Of a stretch of 64,000 bases of DNA, positions 23,745 through 30,422 are shown piece by piece. Both the position numbers and the translations under genes were made by a program. The notes beneath the pieces are model-generated. The model saw only the letters and a program-made list of their open reading frames with translations. It did no database searches and had not been told where the DNA came from. The stretch comes from Pseudokineococcus lusitanus (lineage in GTDB: Bacteria > Actinomycetota > Actinomycetes > Actinomycetales > Quadrisphaeraceae): assembly GCF_003751265.1 (NCBI RefSeq), contig NZ_RJKN01000005.1:62001-126000 (forward strand), written 5' to 3'. The stretch's first letter is position 1, and each line of letters begins with the position of its first letter.

Positions 23745-24545
23745 TCAGCGGAAGCGGCGGCCCTCGTCGCGGCGGTAGGCGAGGACGGCGAGGGCGCCCG
23801 TCAGCACGGTCCAGGCGGCGAGGACGGGCAGGGCCGTCGTGGAGAGGTCGGTGCCCGTCGACGCCGCGACGACGAGGTCGCGCCCGGCGCGGGTCGGCAG
23901 CCAGGTCGAGAGGGCGTCGAGCCAGGTCGGGAAGAGCTCCGGCGGGAGGAACAGCCCGCCGCCGAAGGCCAGGGGCAGCAGGAGCAGCTGCGCCAGCGCG
24001 AGCGCCGCCTTCGTCGAGGCGCCGTACCCGATGGCGAGCCCGAGGCCGAGCATCGGCAGGGCGGCCAGGGCGAGGGCACCACCGGTGAGGAGGAGCCGGC
24101 CTGCCGGGAGCGTCGCCGCGGTGAGGAGCGACGCGACGCCGACCACCGGCACGAGCGACGCGAGCGCGAAGCCCAGCCCGTTGAGCAGCCGGCCCGCGAG
24201 GCGGGGCCCTGCGCCGACGGGCAGCGTCCGCAGGTACGGGTCCCACGGCAGGGCGCGGTCCTCCGCGACCCCGACGCCGTAGGTGAAGAGGCACACGCTG
24301 ATGACGGCGAAGAGGGAGATCTGCGCGACGGCGGCGGTGGCCGGGGCGGGGTCCTGGGCGAAGGGCTGCGGGACGACGAAGAAGAGGAGCACGAGCGTGG
24401 GGAAGACGAGCGTGCCCACGAGCGCGATGGGCACGCGCGCCGTCTCCACGACCTGCGCGCGCGTGTGGAGGGCGACGAGGCGCAGCGCGCCCGGGGTGCG
24501 GGCGGCGTCGGGCCCGTCGGGGCGGGCCGGGGCGAGGCTGCTCAC
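23745..24545 (-). CDS. ABC-2 type exporter permease (266 aa)
   Basis: GTG at 24545 overlaps the ATPase gene stop (GTGA). Six hydrophobic stretches follow a soluble start (RLVALHTRAQVVETARVPIALVGTLVFPTLVLLFF), and LPLAFGGGLFLPPELFPTWLDALSTWLPT is the usual ABC-2 signature before the last helix. It forms the membrane part of an efflux system with the ATPase encoded just upstream. The substrate is unknown (drug, lipid or peptide). The operon also encodes a regulator and a second membrane protein. Confidence 0.9.
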   Translation of the reverse strand: MSSLAPARPDGPDAARTPGALRLVALHTRAQVVETARVPIALVGTLVFPTLVLLFFVVPQPFAQDPAPATAAVAQISLFAVISVCLFTYGVGVAEDRALPWDPYLRTLPVGAGPRLAGRLLNGLGFALASLVPVVGVASLLTAATLPAGRLLLTGGALALAALPMLGLGLAIGYGASTKAALALAQLLLLPLAFGGGLFLPPELFPTWLDALSTWLPTRAGRDLVVAASTGTDLSTTALPVLAAWTVLTGALAVLAYRRDEGRRFR

Positions 24546-25513
24546 CGCGCCACCTCCTTCTCGGTGCCGGGGCGGGGGGCGGCGGTGGGGGACGCCGGGC
24601 CGGCCGCGCCGGCGGTGACGGCGAGGAAGGCCTCCTCCAGCGACGCGGAGGCGACCTCGAGGTCGCGGAAATCCGTGCCGGAGCGGACGAGCCGGCGCAC
24701 GAGGTCGTCGGCGTCGGTCGTCCACAGCTCGTGCCGGTCGCCGTCGCTGACGACCCGGGTGACGTCCGCGCCGGCGAGGGCCGGCGGGGCGGCGGCGCGC
24801 AGCCGGACCCGGCGCGACGGGACGGCCGAGCGCACCTCGTCGAGCGTGCCGTCGACGAGCACGCGCCCGCGGTCGACGACGACCACGCGCTCGGCGAGGG
24901 CCTCGACCTCCTCGAGGTAGTGGCTCGTGAGGACGACGGTGCCGCCCTCGCGGTGGTACTCCCGGACGGCGGCCCACAGGTCGTGCCGGGCGTCGACGTC
25001 GAGCCCGGTGGTGGGCTCGTCGAGGAGCACGAGGCGGGGCCGCCCCACGAAGGCGAGGGCGACGGCGAGCCGGCGCTTCTGCCCGCCGGACAGGCCGCCG
25101 GTCTGACGGCGTCGCAGGTCGGCGATCCCGAAGCGCTCGAGCAGGTCGCCCGTCGGCATCGGCGCGGCGAAGTGGCCGGCCACGACGTCGACGACCTCGC
25201 CCACGCGCAGCGTCGGCGGCAGCCCCGTCTCCTGCGGCGTCATGCCCAGCGAGCGGCGGGCCGCGGGCTCGGTCGGCGGGAGGCCGAAGAGCTCCACGCG
25301 CCCCGACGTCGGGCGGCGCAGCCCGCAGAGCAGCTGCAGCAGCGTGGACTTCCCCGCGCCGTTGGGGCCCAGCAGGCCGAGCAGCTGCCCGGCGGGGACG
25401 TCGAGCGACACGTCGTCGAGCGCCGTCACCTCGGCGTAGCGGCGGGTGACGCCGACCACGCGGGCCAGCAGGGCGTCGCCCGCGTCGCGGGGTCCGGCGG
25501 TCTCGGCGGTCAC
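24542..25513 (-). CDS. ABC-2 type exporter ATP-binding protein (323 aa)
   Basis: The ATG at 25513 overlaps the regulator's stop (ATGA). The nucleotide-binding domain is complete: Walker A GPNGAGKST (49-57), Q-loop MTPQETGLP, signature LSGGQKRR, Walker B RLVLLDEP and H-loop LTSHYLEE. A C-terminal DUF4162-like part (about 225-310) follows, as in daunorubicin-resistance DrrA-type ATPases. It powers the permease encoded next. The operon order is membrane protein, regulator, ATPase, permease. Confidence 0.93.
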   Translation of the reverse strand: MTAETAGPRDAGDALLARVVGVTRRYAEVTALDDVSLDVPAGQLLGLLGPNGAGKSTLLQLLCGLRRPTSGRVELFGLPPTEPAARRSLGMTPQETGLPPTLRVGEVVDVVAGHFAAPMPTGDLLERFGIADLRRRQTGGLSGGQKRRLAVALAFVGRPRLVLLDEPTTGLDVDARHDLWAAVREYHREGGTVVLTSHYLEEVEALAERVVVVDRGRVLVDGTLDEVRSAVPSRRVRLRAAAPPALAGADVTRVVSDGDRHELWTTDADDLVRRLVRSGTDFRDLEVASASLEEAFLAVTAGAAGPASPTAAPRPGTEKEVAR

Positions 25514-25881
25514 GGGGTCTCCTCGACGGGACGGGCGGCGGGTCGCGGGACGACGGGCTCGAGCAGGGCGCGCAGGGCCGCGGTGTGGTCGACGAGCGCC
25601 TGCCGGCCGCGCGGCGTCAGCGCCACGTACGTCGTGGGCGTGCGCCCCCGGTGGGTCTTCTCGACGGCGACGTACCCGGCGTCCTCGAGCTTGCGCAGGT
25701 GGGCGCCGAGGTTGCCGGCCGTGAGGTCCTGCAGCTTCTGCAGCCGGGGGAAGGCGATGCTGTCGCCGGGCTCGAGCGCCGCCAACGCCGCGACGAGACG
25801 CAGACGGGCCGGGGCGTGGATGACGGTGTCGAGCTCGGGGGCGGTGCCGACGTCGTCCTCGGCCGCGGTGCGCCCGCTCAC
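25510..25881 (-). CDS. Winged-helix transcriptional regulator (123 aa)
   Basis: GTG at 25881 overlaps the upstream stop (GTGA), and its own stop overlaps the ATPase ATG. The sequence IHAPARLRLVAALAALEPGDSIAFPRLQKLQDLTAGNLGAHLRKLEDAGYVAVEKTHRGRTPTTYVALTPRGRQAL is a MarR/ArsR-like winged helix of the HTH_27 type. Such regulators control linked transporter operons. The two matching inverted repeats in front of the operon (26563-26602) are the natural binding sites, suggesting autoregulation. The inducing signal is unknown. Confidence 0.88.
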   Translation of the reverse strand: MSGRTAAEDDVGTAPELDTVIHAPARLRLVAALAALEPGDSIAFPRLQKLQDLTAGNLGAHLRKLEDAGYVAVEKTHRGRTPTTYVALTPRGRQALVDHTAALRALLEPVVPRPAARPVEETP

Positions 25882-26546
25882 GCCGACCGCCGGCCCGCGA
25901 GGGCGACGACGACCGCGCCGACGAGGAACCCGCCGCCGCCGAGCAGCGCCATCACGAGCTCGTTGGTGGGCCAGCCGGTGAGCGCCGCGACGGCCCCCGT
26001 GGCGATGATCCAGGCGCCGAGGGCGTACTGGACCCGCTCCTGCCAGAGGGCCCCGCCCGCGAGGTAGAGCAGCCCGACGACGAGGGCCGGCAGGGCCGGA
26101 CCCAGGACGTTGAGCACCTCCGGTGACGCGCCCGCCGCGGCGGCCGCCTGCATCACCGCGAAGAGCCCGCCGAAGCCGAGGAGCCACGCCCAGCCGTACA
26201 TCGCGCCCACCGCGGCGGAGCCGCCGCGCAGCCCGGCCGTGCGTCGGATGCTGTGGACCGCCGTGACGACGACGGCCACGGCCAGCAGACCTCCGAAGAC
26301 GACGAAGGCGACGGGCCGGGAGAGCGGACCGGCACCTGTCGAGGCGCTCCACAGGGCGAGGAAGCCGACGAGCCAGGCCACGCCCCACACCCCGTAGATC
26401 AGCCGGGCGTCCGGCTCGAGGTGCTGCTGCGTGCGGTCACGCTCGCTCTCCAGCAGCGCCAGCGCCTCCCGCGGGTCGAGCGCCGCGTCGTCGGCGTCCG
26501 GGCCGGTGGCCGGTGCTGCGGTGCGGCCGTGGGGGCGGGTGCTCAT
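25878..26546 (-). CDS. Multi-spanning membrane protein, first gene of ABC-2 operon (222 aa)
   Basis: The ATG at 26546 has GGAGG in the leader; the longer frame runs through the operator region and is rejected. A soluble N-terminus of about 45 residues (ALLESERDRTQQHLEPDARLIYG) is followed by five or six hydrophobic segments with conserved-looking WGVAWLVGFLALW and YGWAWLLGFGGLFAVM. I do not know a named family. Translational coupling to the regulator and exporter genes suggests a role in sensing or assembling the same exporter. Confidence 0.75.
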   Translation of the reverse strand: MSTRPHGRTAAPATGPDADDAALDPREALALLESERDRTQQHLEPDARLIYGVWGVAWLVGFLALWSASTGAGPLSRPVAFVVFGGLLAVAVVVTAVHSIRRTAGLRGGSAAVGAMYGWAWLLGFGGLFAVMQAAAAAGASPEVLNVLGPALPALVVGLLYLAGGALWQERVQYALGAWIIATGAVAALTGWPTNELVMALLGGGGFLVGAVVVALAGRRSA

Positions 26547-26562
26547 CGCGTCCTCCAGAGTG

Positions 26563-26602
26563 GTCTGCAGTGCAGAGTGGTCATCCGCTTTGTAGCGCAG
26601 AG
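26563..26602 (-). promoter_or_regulatory. Two operator-like inverted repeats before the ABC-2 operon
   Basis: On the minus strand CTCTGCACTGCAGAC (26577-26563) and CTCTGCGCTACAAAG (26602-26588) are two versions of one 15-bp site, 25 bp apart; the first contains a perfect 13-bp palindrome (TCTGCACTGCAGA). They sit 17 to 56 nt before the ATG at 26546, where a promoter should be. They are likely sites for the operon's own winged-helix regulator. Confidence 0.6.
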
Positions 26603-26642
26603 CGATCTGCGGGCGCAAGGGATCGGCGGAGGAGGCGAGCCT

Positions 26643-26680
26643 CTGCACGGACGGCGGGATCGATCCCGCCGCCCGTGCAG
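26643..26680. terminator. Near-perfect 38-bp palindrome, terminator-like, repeat copy 1
   Basis: ctgcacgg...ccgtgcag with an inner cggcgggat/atcccgccg stem. Only one pair in the palindrome is mismatched. It lies 15 nt past the stop of the leftward hypothetical gene. A related 38-bp palindrome (31 of 38 identical) lies on the other side of that gene at 27166-27203. Confidence 0.75.
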
Positions 26681-26694
26681 ACCCTCGACGCCAG

Positions 26695-27129
26695 TCAGCG
26701 GCCGCGACGGCGGCGTCGGGGCCTCGGTGGCAGGGGGTCCTCGGGCGGCGGCGTCCACCCCCGCGCCTCCCACGGCGGGACCGGGACGACCGTGCCGCCG
26801 TCGAAGGTCCACCACCCGCTGCCGACGCCGTCCGTCGTCGCCAGGTCCTCGTCCCAGGCGACGAGGGTGAAGCGGAACCACGCCTCCTCGTCGGACAGCT
26901 CCTCGCCCCAAGCCTCCGAGGCGATCGGCCCGAGCCCCGGGCGGACGACGAGCGCGGACGGCAGCACGGCGACGCGCACGTCGACCCGGCGGCCGTCGGC
27001 GTCCCGCGTGCGGTGCGCGAAGGTCCGGCCCCGGACGTCGACGTCGAGCCCCGGGACGTCCTCGGGGTCGGCGTCGGCGGTGATGGCCGCGGCGAGCCGC
27101 AGGAAGCGACGGTCGGCGTCCGGGTCCAC
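26695..27129 (-). CDS. Hypothetical protein with acidic/aromatic core and Pro/Arg tail (144 aa)
   Basis: GTG at 27129 is the best start; further upstream the frame enters a palindrome. The protein has a helical N-terminus (RRFLRLAAAITADADPEDV), a beta-rich middle (GRTFAHRTRDADGRRVDVRVAVLPSALVV) and a Trp-rich stretch (EEAWFRFTLVAWDEDLATTDGVGSGWWTFDGGTVVPV). It ends in an Arg-rich tail. I do not recognise the family and see no catalytic motif. It is monocistronic and flanked on both sides by related palindromes. Confidence 0.65.
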   Translation of the reverse strand: MDPDADRRFLRLAAAITADADPEDVPGLDVDVRGRTFAHRTRDADGRRVDVRVAVLPSALVVRPGLGPIASEAWGEELSDEEAWFRFTLVAWDEDLATTDGVGSGWWTFDGGTVVPVPPWEARGWTPPPEDPLPPRPRRRRRGR

Positions 27130-27165
27130 GGGCGCAGGGTCGCACCGCACCGTCGCCCGGGAGGT

Positions 27166-27203
27166 CCGCACGGGCGGCGGGACCGGTCCCGTGGTCCGTG
27201 CAG
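27166..27203. repeat. 38-bp palindrome, repeat copy 2
   Basis: ccgcacgg...ccgtgcag with inner cgggacc/ggtcccg. It is 31 of 38 identical to the palindrome at 26643-26680. It lies 12 nt past the stop of the exonuclease gene, so it probably ends that transcript. Confidence 0.7.
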
Positions 27204-27215
27204 GGGTCCGGCGGC

Positions 27216-28415
27216 TCAGCCGAAGAGGCTCAGCTGGTCCTCGCCCGGGTCCTTGCGGACCTTGGCCAGCCCCTTGGCGCCCATCGGCTCGTGGACGAGC
27301 GGCGCGAGGACCTCGACGGGGGCGGGGGGCGCCGGGCGCACCGGCACCCACCGCCGGCCCTCCGGCGGCACCTCGTCGTCGGCGGGCGGCAGGTCGACGA
27401 GGTCCGGCGGGACGTCGGCGAGACCGGCTGCGGCCCAGTGCTCCGCGGGCGGGGAGCCGCCGACGAGCGCCCACAGCGACGGGCCGAGGCGCACGTCGCG
27501 GACGCCGAGGGCGGCCTGCACCCGCACGAGGTCGAGGGGCAGGCGGAGGTCGTCGACGGGCGGCAGCGCGAGGTCGTCGCGCATCGTCATGAGGCGGTGG
27601 TTGAGGGCGACGCCCTCACGGGCCCCGGGCGCGCGCAGGAGGCGGGCGACGCGCGGGCCCGCGGCCGCCGCCACCTCGTCGTCGCGACCCTCGTCCAGCG
27701 CGGCGAAGACGGCGTCGGTCGAGTCGAAGGCGGCGAGGAGCCGGGCGGCCGTCTTGGCCCCGATCCCCGTGACGCCCGGCAGGTTGTCCGAGGTGTCGCC
27801 GCGCAGGGCCGCGAGGCAGCGGTACTGCTCGGGCCGCACGCCGGTGACGAGCGGCACCGTCCGGGCGGTGAGGACGGGGGAGGCGCCGATGCCGCCGGCG
27901 ATGACCCGGAGGACCGACGTCGACGCGTCGACGAGGGCGAAGGCGTCCCGGTCGCTCGTCACGGCCGTGCAGCGCCAGCCGTTGCGGCGGGCCAGCGCGG
28001 CCGCGGAGGCGAGGACGTCGTCGGCCTCATGCCCCTCGGCGACGACGACGGGCAGGCCCGCCTCGGCGAGGAGGGCCGGGGCGTCGTCGAGCTGGGCCCG
28101 CAGGTCCGGGTGCTTCTCCGGACGGTGCGCCTTGTAGGCGGGGTGGGCCACGCGGCGCTCGTTGCGGTCGCTGCAGTCGAACCCGACGACGAGCGCGTCG
28201 GGGCCGAGACGCGCTGCGGCGGAGGCGATGAGGCTGACGACACCGCGCAGCGCCCAGACCGGCCGGCCGGCGGCGTCGCGGTGCTGGCCGGCCTCGTGGG
28301 CGTGGTGGGCCCGGTGCAGCAGGCTGTTGCCGTCGACGGCGAGCAGCAGCGGCGCGTCCTCGGGCACCGGCGCGCCGGCGTCGGTGCCGGGGCGGTGCGC
28401 GGTCGCGGTGCTCAC
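27216..28415 (-). CDS. Stand-alone 5'-3' exonuclease (Pol I N-domain/FEN-like) with C-terminal beta-clamp motif (399 aa)
   Basis: GTG at 28415. The PIN/FEN-like nuclease is complete: LLAVDGNSLLHRAHHA (about 24-39), VVGFDCSDRNERR, YKAHRP, the acidic cluster GHEADDVLASAA and TSDRDAFALVD. The H3TH part contains RGDTSDNLPGVTGIGAKTAARLL. No polymerase follows. Residues 394-398 read QLSLF, at the extreme C-terminus (last residue Gly399). This matches the bacterial sliding-clamp consensus QL(S/D)LF, so recruitment to the replication clamp for Okazaki-primer removal is likely. The protein is longer than typical stand-alone exonucleases (about 300 aa) because of an unrecognised linker of about 90 residues. 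Confidence 0.9.
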   Translation of the reverse strand: MSTATAHRPGTDAGAPVPEDAPLLLAVDGNSLLHRAHHAHEAGQHRDAAGRPVWALRGVVSLIASAAARLGPDALVVGFDCSDRNERRVAHPAYKAHRPEKHPDLRAQLDDAPALLAEAGLPVVVAEGHEADDVLASAAALARRNGWRCTAVTSDRDAFALVDASTSVLRVIAGGIGASPVLTARTVPLVTGVRPEQYRCLAALRGDTSDNLPGVTGIGAKTAARLLAAFDSTDAVFAALDEGRDDEVAAAAGPRVARLLRAPGAREGVALNHRLMTMRDDLALPPVDDLRLPLDLVRVQAALGVRDVRLGPSLWALVGGSPPAEHWAAAGLADVPPDLVDLPPADDEVPPEGRRWVPVRPAPPAPVEVLAPLVHEPMGAKGLAKVRKDPGEDQLSLFG

Positions 28416-28446
28416 GGCACCAGGGTGCCTCCTCCGGGCGCCGGTG

Positions 28447-28485
28447 CGGGAGCCGCCCCGCCGGTGGGGCGCGGCGCGGCTCCCG
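28447..28485 (-). terminator. GC-rich hairpin terminator after the dienelactone hydrolase gene
   Basis: cgggagccgc (28447-28456) pairs exactly with gcggctcccg (28476-28485), with further pairing possible in the loop. It lies 10 nt past the stop of the dienelactone hydrolase gene and before the exonuclease start. No T-tract is present, as is usual in this genome. Confidence 0.6.
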
Positions 28486-28494
28486 GCCCGCCGG

Positions 28495-29196
28495 TCAGCG
28501 CACGTGCGCCCGCAGGAAGGACGTGGCCCGCGCCCACGCCGTCGCGGCGGCCGCCGGGTCGTAGGCCGGGCCGCCGTCGTTGACGAAGGCGTGCGCCGCG
28601 TCGTAGACGTGCAGCTCCACCGGGCGGTCCGCCGGCCGTCCGCCGACGCCGCGCATCCGCCCGAAGGCGTCGTGGACGACGCCCAGGTCGATGCGGTCGC
28701 GGCGGGCGTAGTGGCCCTGGACCGCGGCGGTGACGTCCCGCCAGGGCGTCGCGTCGACGTCCGGCAGGCCGTAGAAGGGCGTCACGGCGCCCACGCGGTC
28801 GCCCTGCTGGGCGGCGAGGGTGAGCGCGAAGGCGCCGCCCATGCAGAAGCCGGCGACGCCGACCGTCGACGACGTCACGGCCTCGTGCCCGAGCAGCAGG
28901 TCGACGGCGCCCGCGAGGTCCGCGGCGGCGCGCTCGACCGGCAGCTCCTGCATGAGCCGGGCCGCCTCCTCGCCGTCGTGCGTCGTCCGGCCCCCGTAGA
29001 GGTCCGGCGCCAGCGCGACGAAGCCGTCCGCGGCGAAGCGGCGCACGAGGTCCTCGACGTGCTCGGTGAGGCCCCACCACTCCTGCACGACGACGAGGGC
29101 GGGTCCCCGGCCGGACGGCGGCAGCTCGAGGTAGCCGTGGCCGGTGCCCCCGTCGGGGCGGGGGAAGGACGTGTTCTGGCGCGGCGTCTCGCTCAT
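28495..29196 (-). CDS. Dienelactone hydrolase family protein (233 aa)
   Basis: An alpha/beta-hydrolase of normal family length. PALVVVQEWWGLTEHVEDLVRRFAADGFVALAPDLYGG carries the oxyanion region and substrate Glu. The nucleophile is Cys118 in GFCMGG, and the His is in VYDAAHAFVND. The Cys instead of Ser nucleophile is the mark of true dienelactone hydrolases. The enzyme would open lactone rings in the cytosol. No aromatic-degradation genes are nearby, so a general esterase role is as likely. It is monocistronic with a hairpin on its 3' side. Confidence 0.9.
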   Translation of the reverse strand: MSETPRQNTSFPRPDGGTGHGYLELPPSGRGPALVVVQEWWGLTEHVEDLVRRFAADGFVALAPDLYGGRTTHDGEEAARLMQELPVERAAADLAGAVDLLLGHEAVTSSTVGVAGFCMGGAFALTLAAQQGDRVGAVTPFYGLPDVDATPWRDVTAAVQGHYARRDRIDLGVVHDAFGRMRGVGGRPADRPVELHVYDAAHAFVNDGGPAYDPAAAATAWARATSFLRAHVR

Positions 29197-29341
29197 CCGG
29201 CGACGGTAGGCGCGGGCCGGGGGCGCCGCACGAGGCGGCCGCTGCGACGCGCTCCTGCTGCGGGGGGACGCAGACCTCGCGCGTCAGGCCGTCCCCAGGC
29301 GAAGCCGACGCCTGTTCCACGTCCCCGAGGTCTCCGGACGC

Positions 29342-29402
29342 GAAGTCGACGTCGACTTCACGTCGGGGGACCCTCACAACGCGAAGTCGACGTCGACTTC
29401 GC
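29342..29402. repeat. Two copies of the 18-bp palindrome gaagtcgacgtcgacttc
   Basis: Exact copies at 29342-29359 and 29383-29400, the second extendable to 22 bp (29381-29402), 41 bp apart. They lie in the 223-nt gap between the small membrane gene and the hydrolase. Half-sites GAAGTC/GACTTC and the 41-bp period are shared with the array at 10646-10809. Confidence 0.8.
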
Positions 29403-29419
29403 CTTCCGGAGCCAGGTCG

Positions 29420-29626
29420 TCAGGGGCGCCGGCGCAGGTCGCGGCGGGCCGCGACGCCGGTCACCACCCCCAGGCCGACCAGCACGGCCCCGGCGACCGA
29501 GGGCCGCCCCGACGCCGTCCACACGGTGACGAGCGCGAGCAGCCCGGCGACCACCGCGGCTCCCGCCAGCAGCAGCCGGTGCCGCGGCGGCAGGGCGCGG
29601 GCCCGGGGGCGGCCGTCGTCGCTCAC
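29420..29626 (-). CDS. Small two-helix membrane protein (68 aa)
   Basis: GTG at 29626 overlaps the stop of the upstream PH-domain gene (GTGA), so it is coupled to it. The 68 residues contain two hydrophobic segments (LLLAGAAVVAGLLALVTVW and VAGAVLVGLGVVTGVAA) with a basic start and end. Unknown family. Its overlap with the bPH-domain protein suggests a subunit or helper. Confidence 0.65.
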   Translation of the reverse strand: MSDDGRPRARALPPRHRLLLAGAAVVAGLLALVTVWTASGRPSVAGAVLVGLGVVTGVAARRDLRRRP

Positions 29627-30102
29627 GGCAGGCCGGCCCAGCGGCGCACCGCGGCGAGGTCGGCCTCGCGCTGCTCGGGCGCGACCACCGCGACCCCCAT
29701 GACGCCGGTCACGGCGAGGACGACGCGCGACCCGTCGCGCAGGACCGCGACGAGCTCGCGGGCGGCGGTGCTGCGCGCCGGACGGGGGCCGCCCTCGGCG
29801 CGGACGTCGGCCAGTGCGGCGCGGGGCAGCCGCACCGTCCGCCAGTCGCCGCGCACGACGAGGTCGTCGCCGTCGGACACGACCGACGTCGTCGCCTGCC
29901 GCCAGGAGACGAACCAGCCGGCCAGGAGCAGCAGCACGCCCGCGACGAGGCGCAGCGGGTCGCCGGCCAGGCCCGGCAGGAGCAGGCCCACGCCGACGAA
30001 GGCGGCCCACACGACGGCGAAGACGACGAGCGCCACCCGCACGCCGCGCGGCTGGACGAGGCGCACCGGTGGCGGGGGAGGGGCGGGCTCCGGGCTGCTC
30101 AC
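29623..30102 (-). CDS. Membrane protein with bacterial PH-like domain (159 aa)
   Basis: GTG at 30102 was chosen because GGGGTGG lies six bases upstream; a GTG at 30111 is the alternative. Two membrane helices (VRVALVVFAVVWAAFVGVGLL and PLRLVAGVLLLLAGWFVSW) are followed by a beta-rich domain (TTSVVSDGDDLVVRGDWRTVRLPRAALADV..ELVAVLRDGSRVVLAVTG). This matches the common actinobacterial PH-domain membrane protein pattern. Function is unknown. It is co-transcribed with the 68-aa membrane protein that overlaps its end. Confidence 0.75.
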   Translation of the reverse strand: MSSPEPAPPPPPVRLVQPRGVRVALVVFAVVWAAFVGVGLLLPGLAGDPLRLVAGVLLLLAGWFVSWRQATTSVVSDGDDLVVRGDWRTVRLPRAALADVRAEGGPRPARSTAARELVAVLRDGSRVVLAVTGVMGVAVVAPEQREADLAAVRRWAGLP

Positions 30103-30422
30103 GCGCGCCACCCCACCACAGCGCGGGGGCGTCGGCAGGGCCCCGAGCAGGTCCCCGAGCAGGTCCCCCGGGCCGCGTCCGGGCGGGTGGTCGGGGAATG
30201 CCCCGCGATGGTGGACACTTGACGTACCCGGAGGACGGGCGCTGCTGCGCCCGGAGCGGGTCCAAAGTCAGACCGAGAGCCAGGTGCCGCCGCGAGACCA
30301 GCGGTGCACGCACGCAGGGCGAGAGGTCTCCACAGGGTTCCACGGCCGCCAGGTCTCCTCCGTGCCGCCGACGGCGTCCCGTCGACGGCGGCGACCTGAC
30401 GACCTCCGAGGAGACCCATCCC
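30103..30422 (+). promoter_or_regulatory. Long leader of the DEAD-box helicase gene with hairpin before the start
   Basis: The 320 nt before the helicase start contain no gene. TTGACG at 30219-30224 is a possible -35. A bulged stem (gccgccgacgg with ccgtcgacggcggc, about 30366-30394) lies just before the ribosome site. The sequence aggtctcc occurs twice (near 30325 and 30351). Long structured leaders are typical of autoregulated cold-shock helicase mRNAs, so regulation at RNA level is likely but unproven. Confidence 0.4.
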
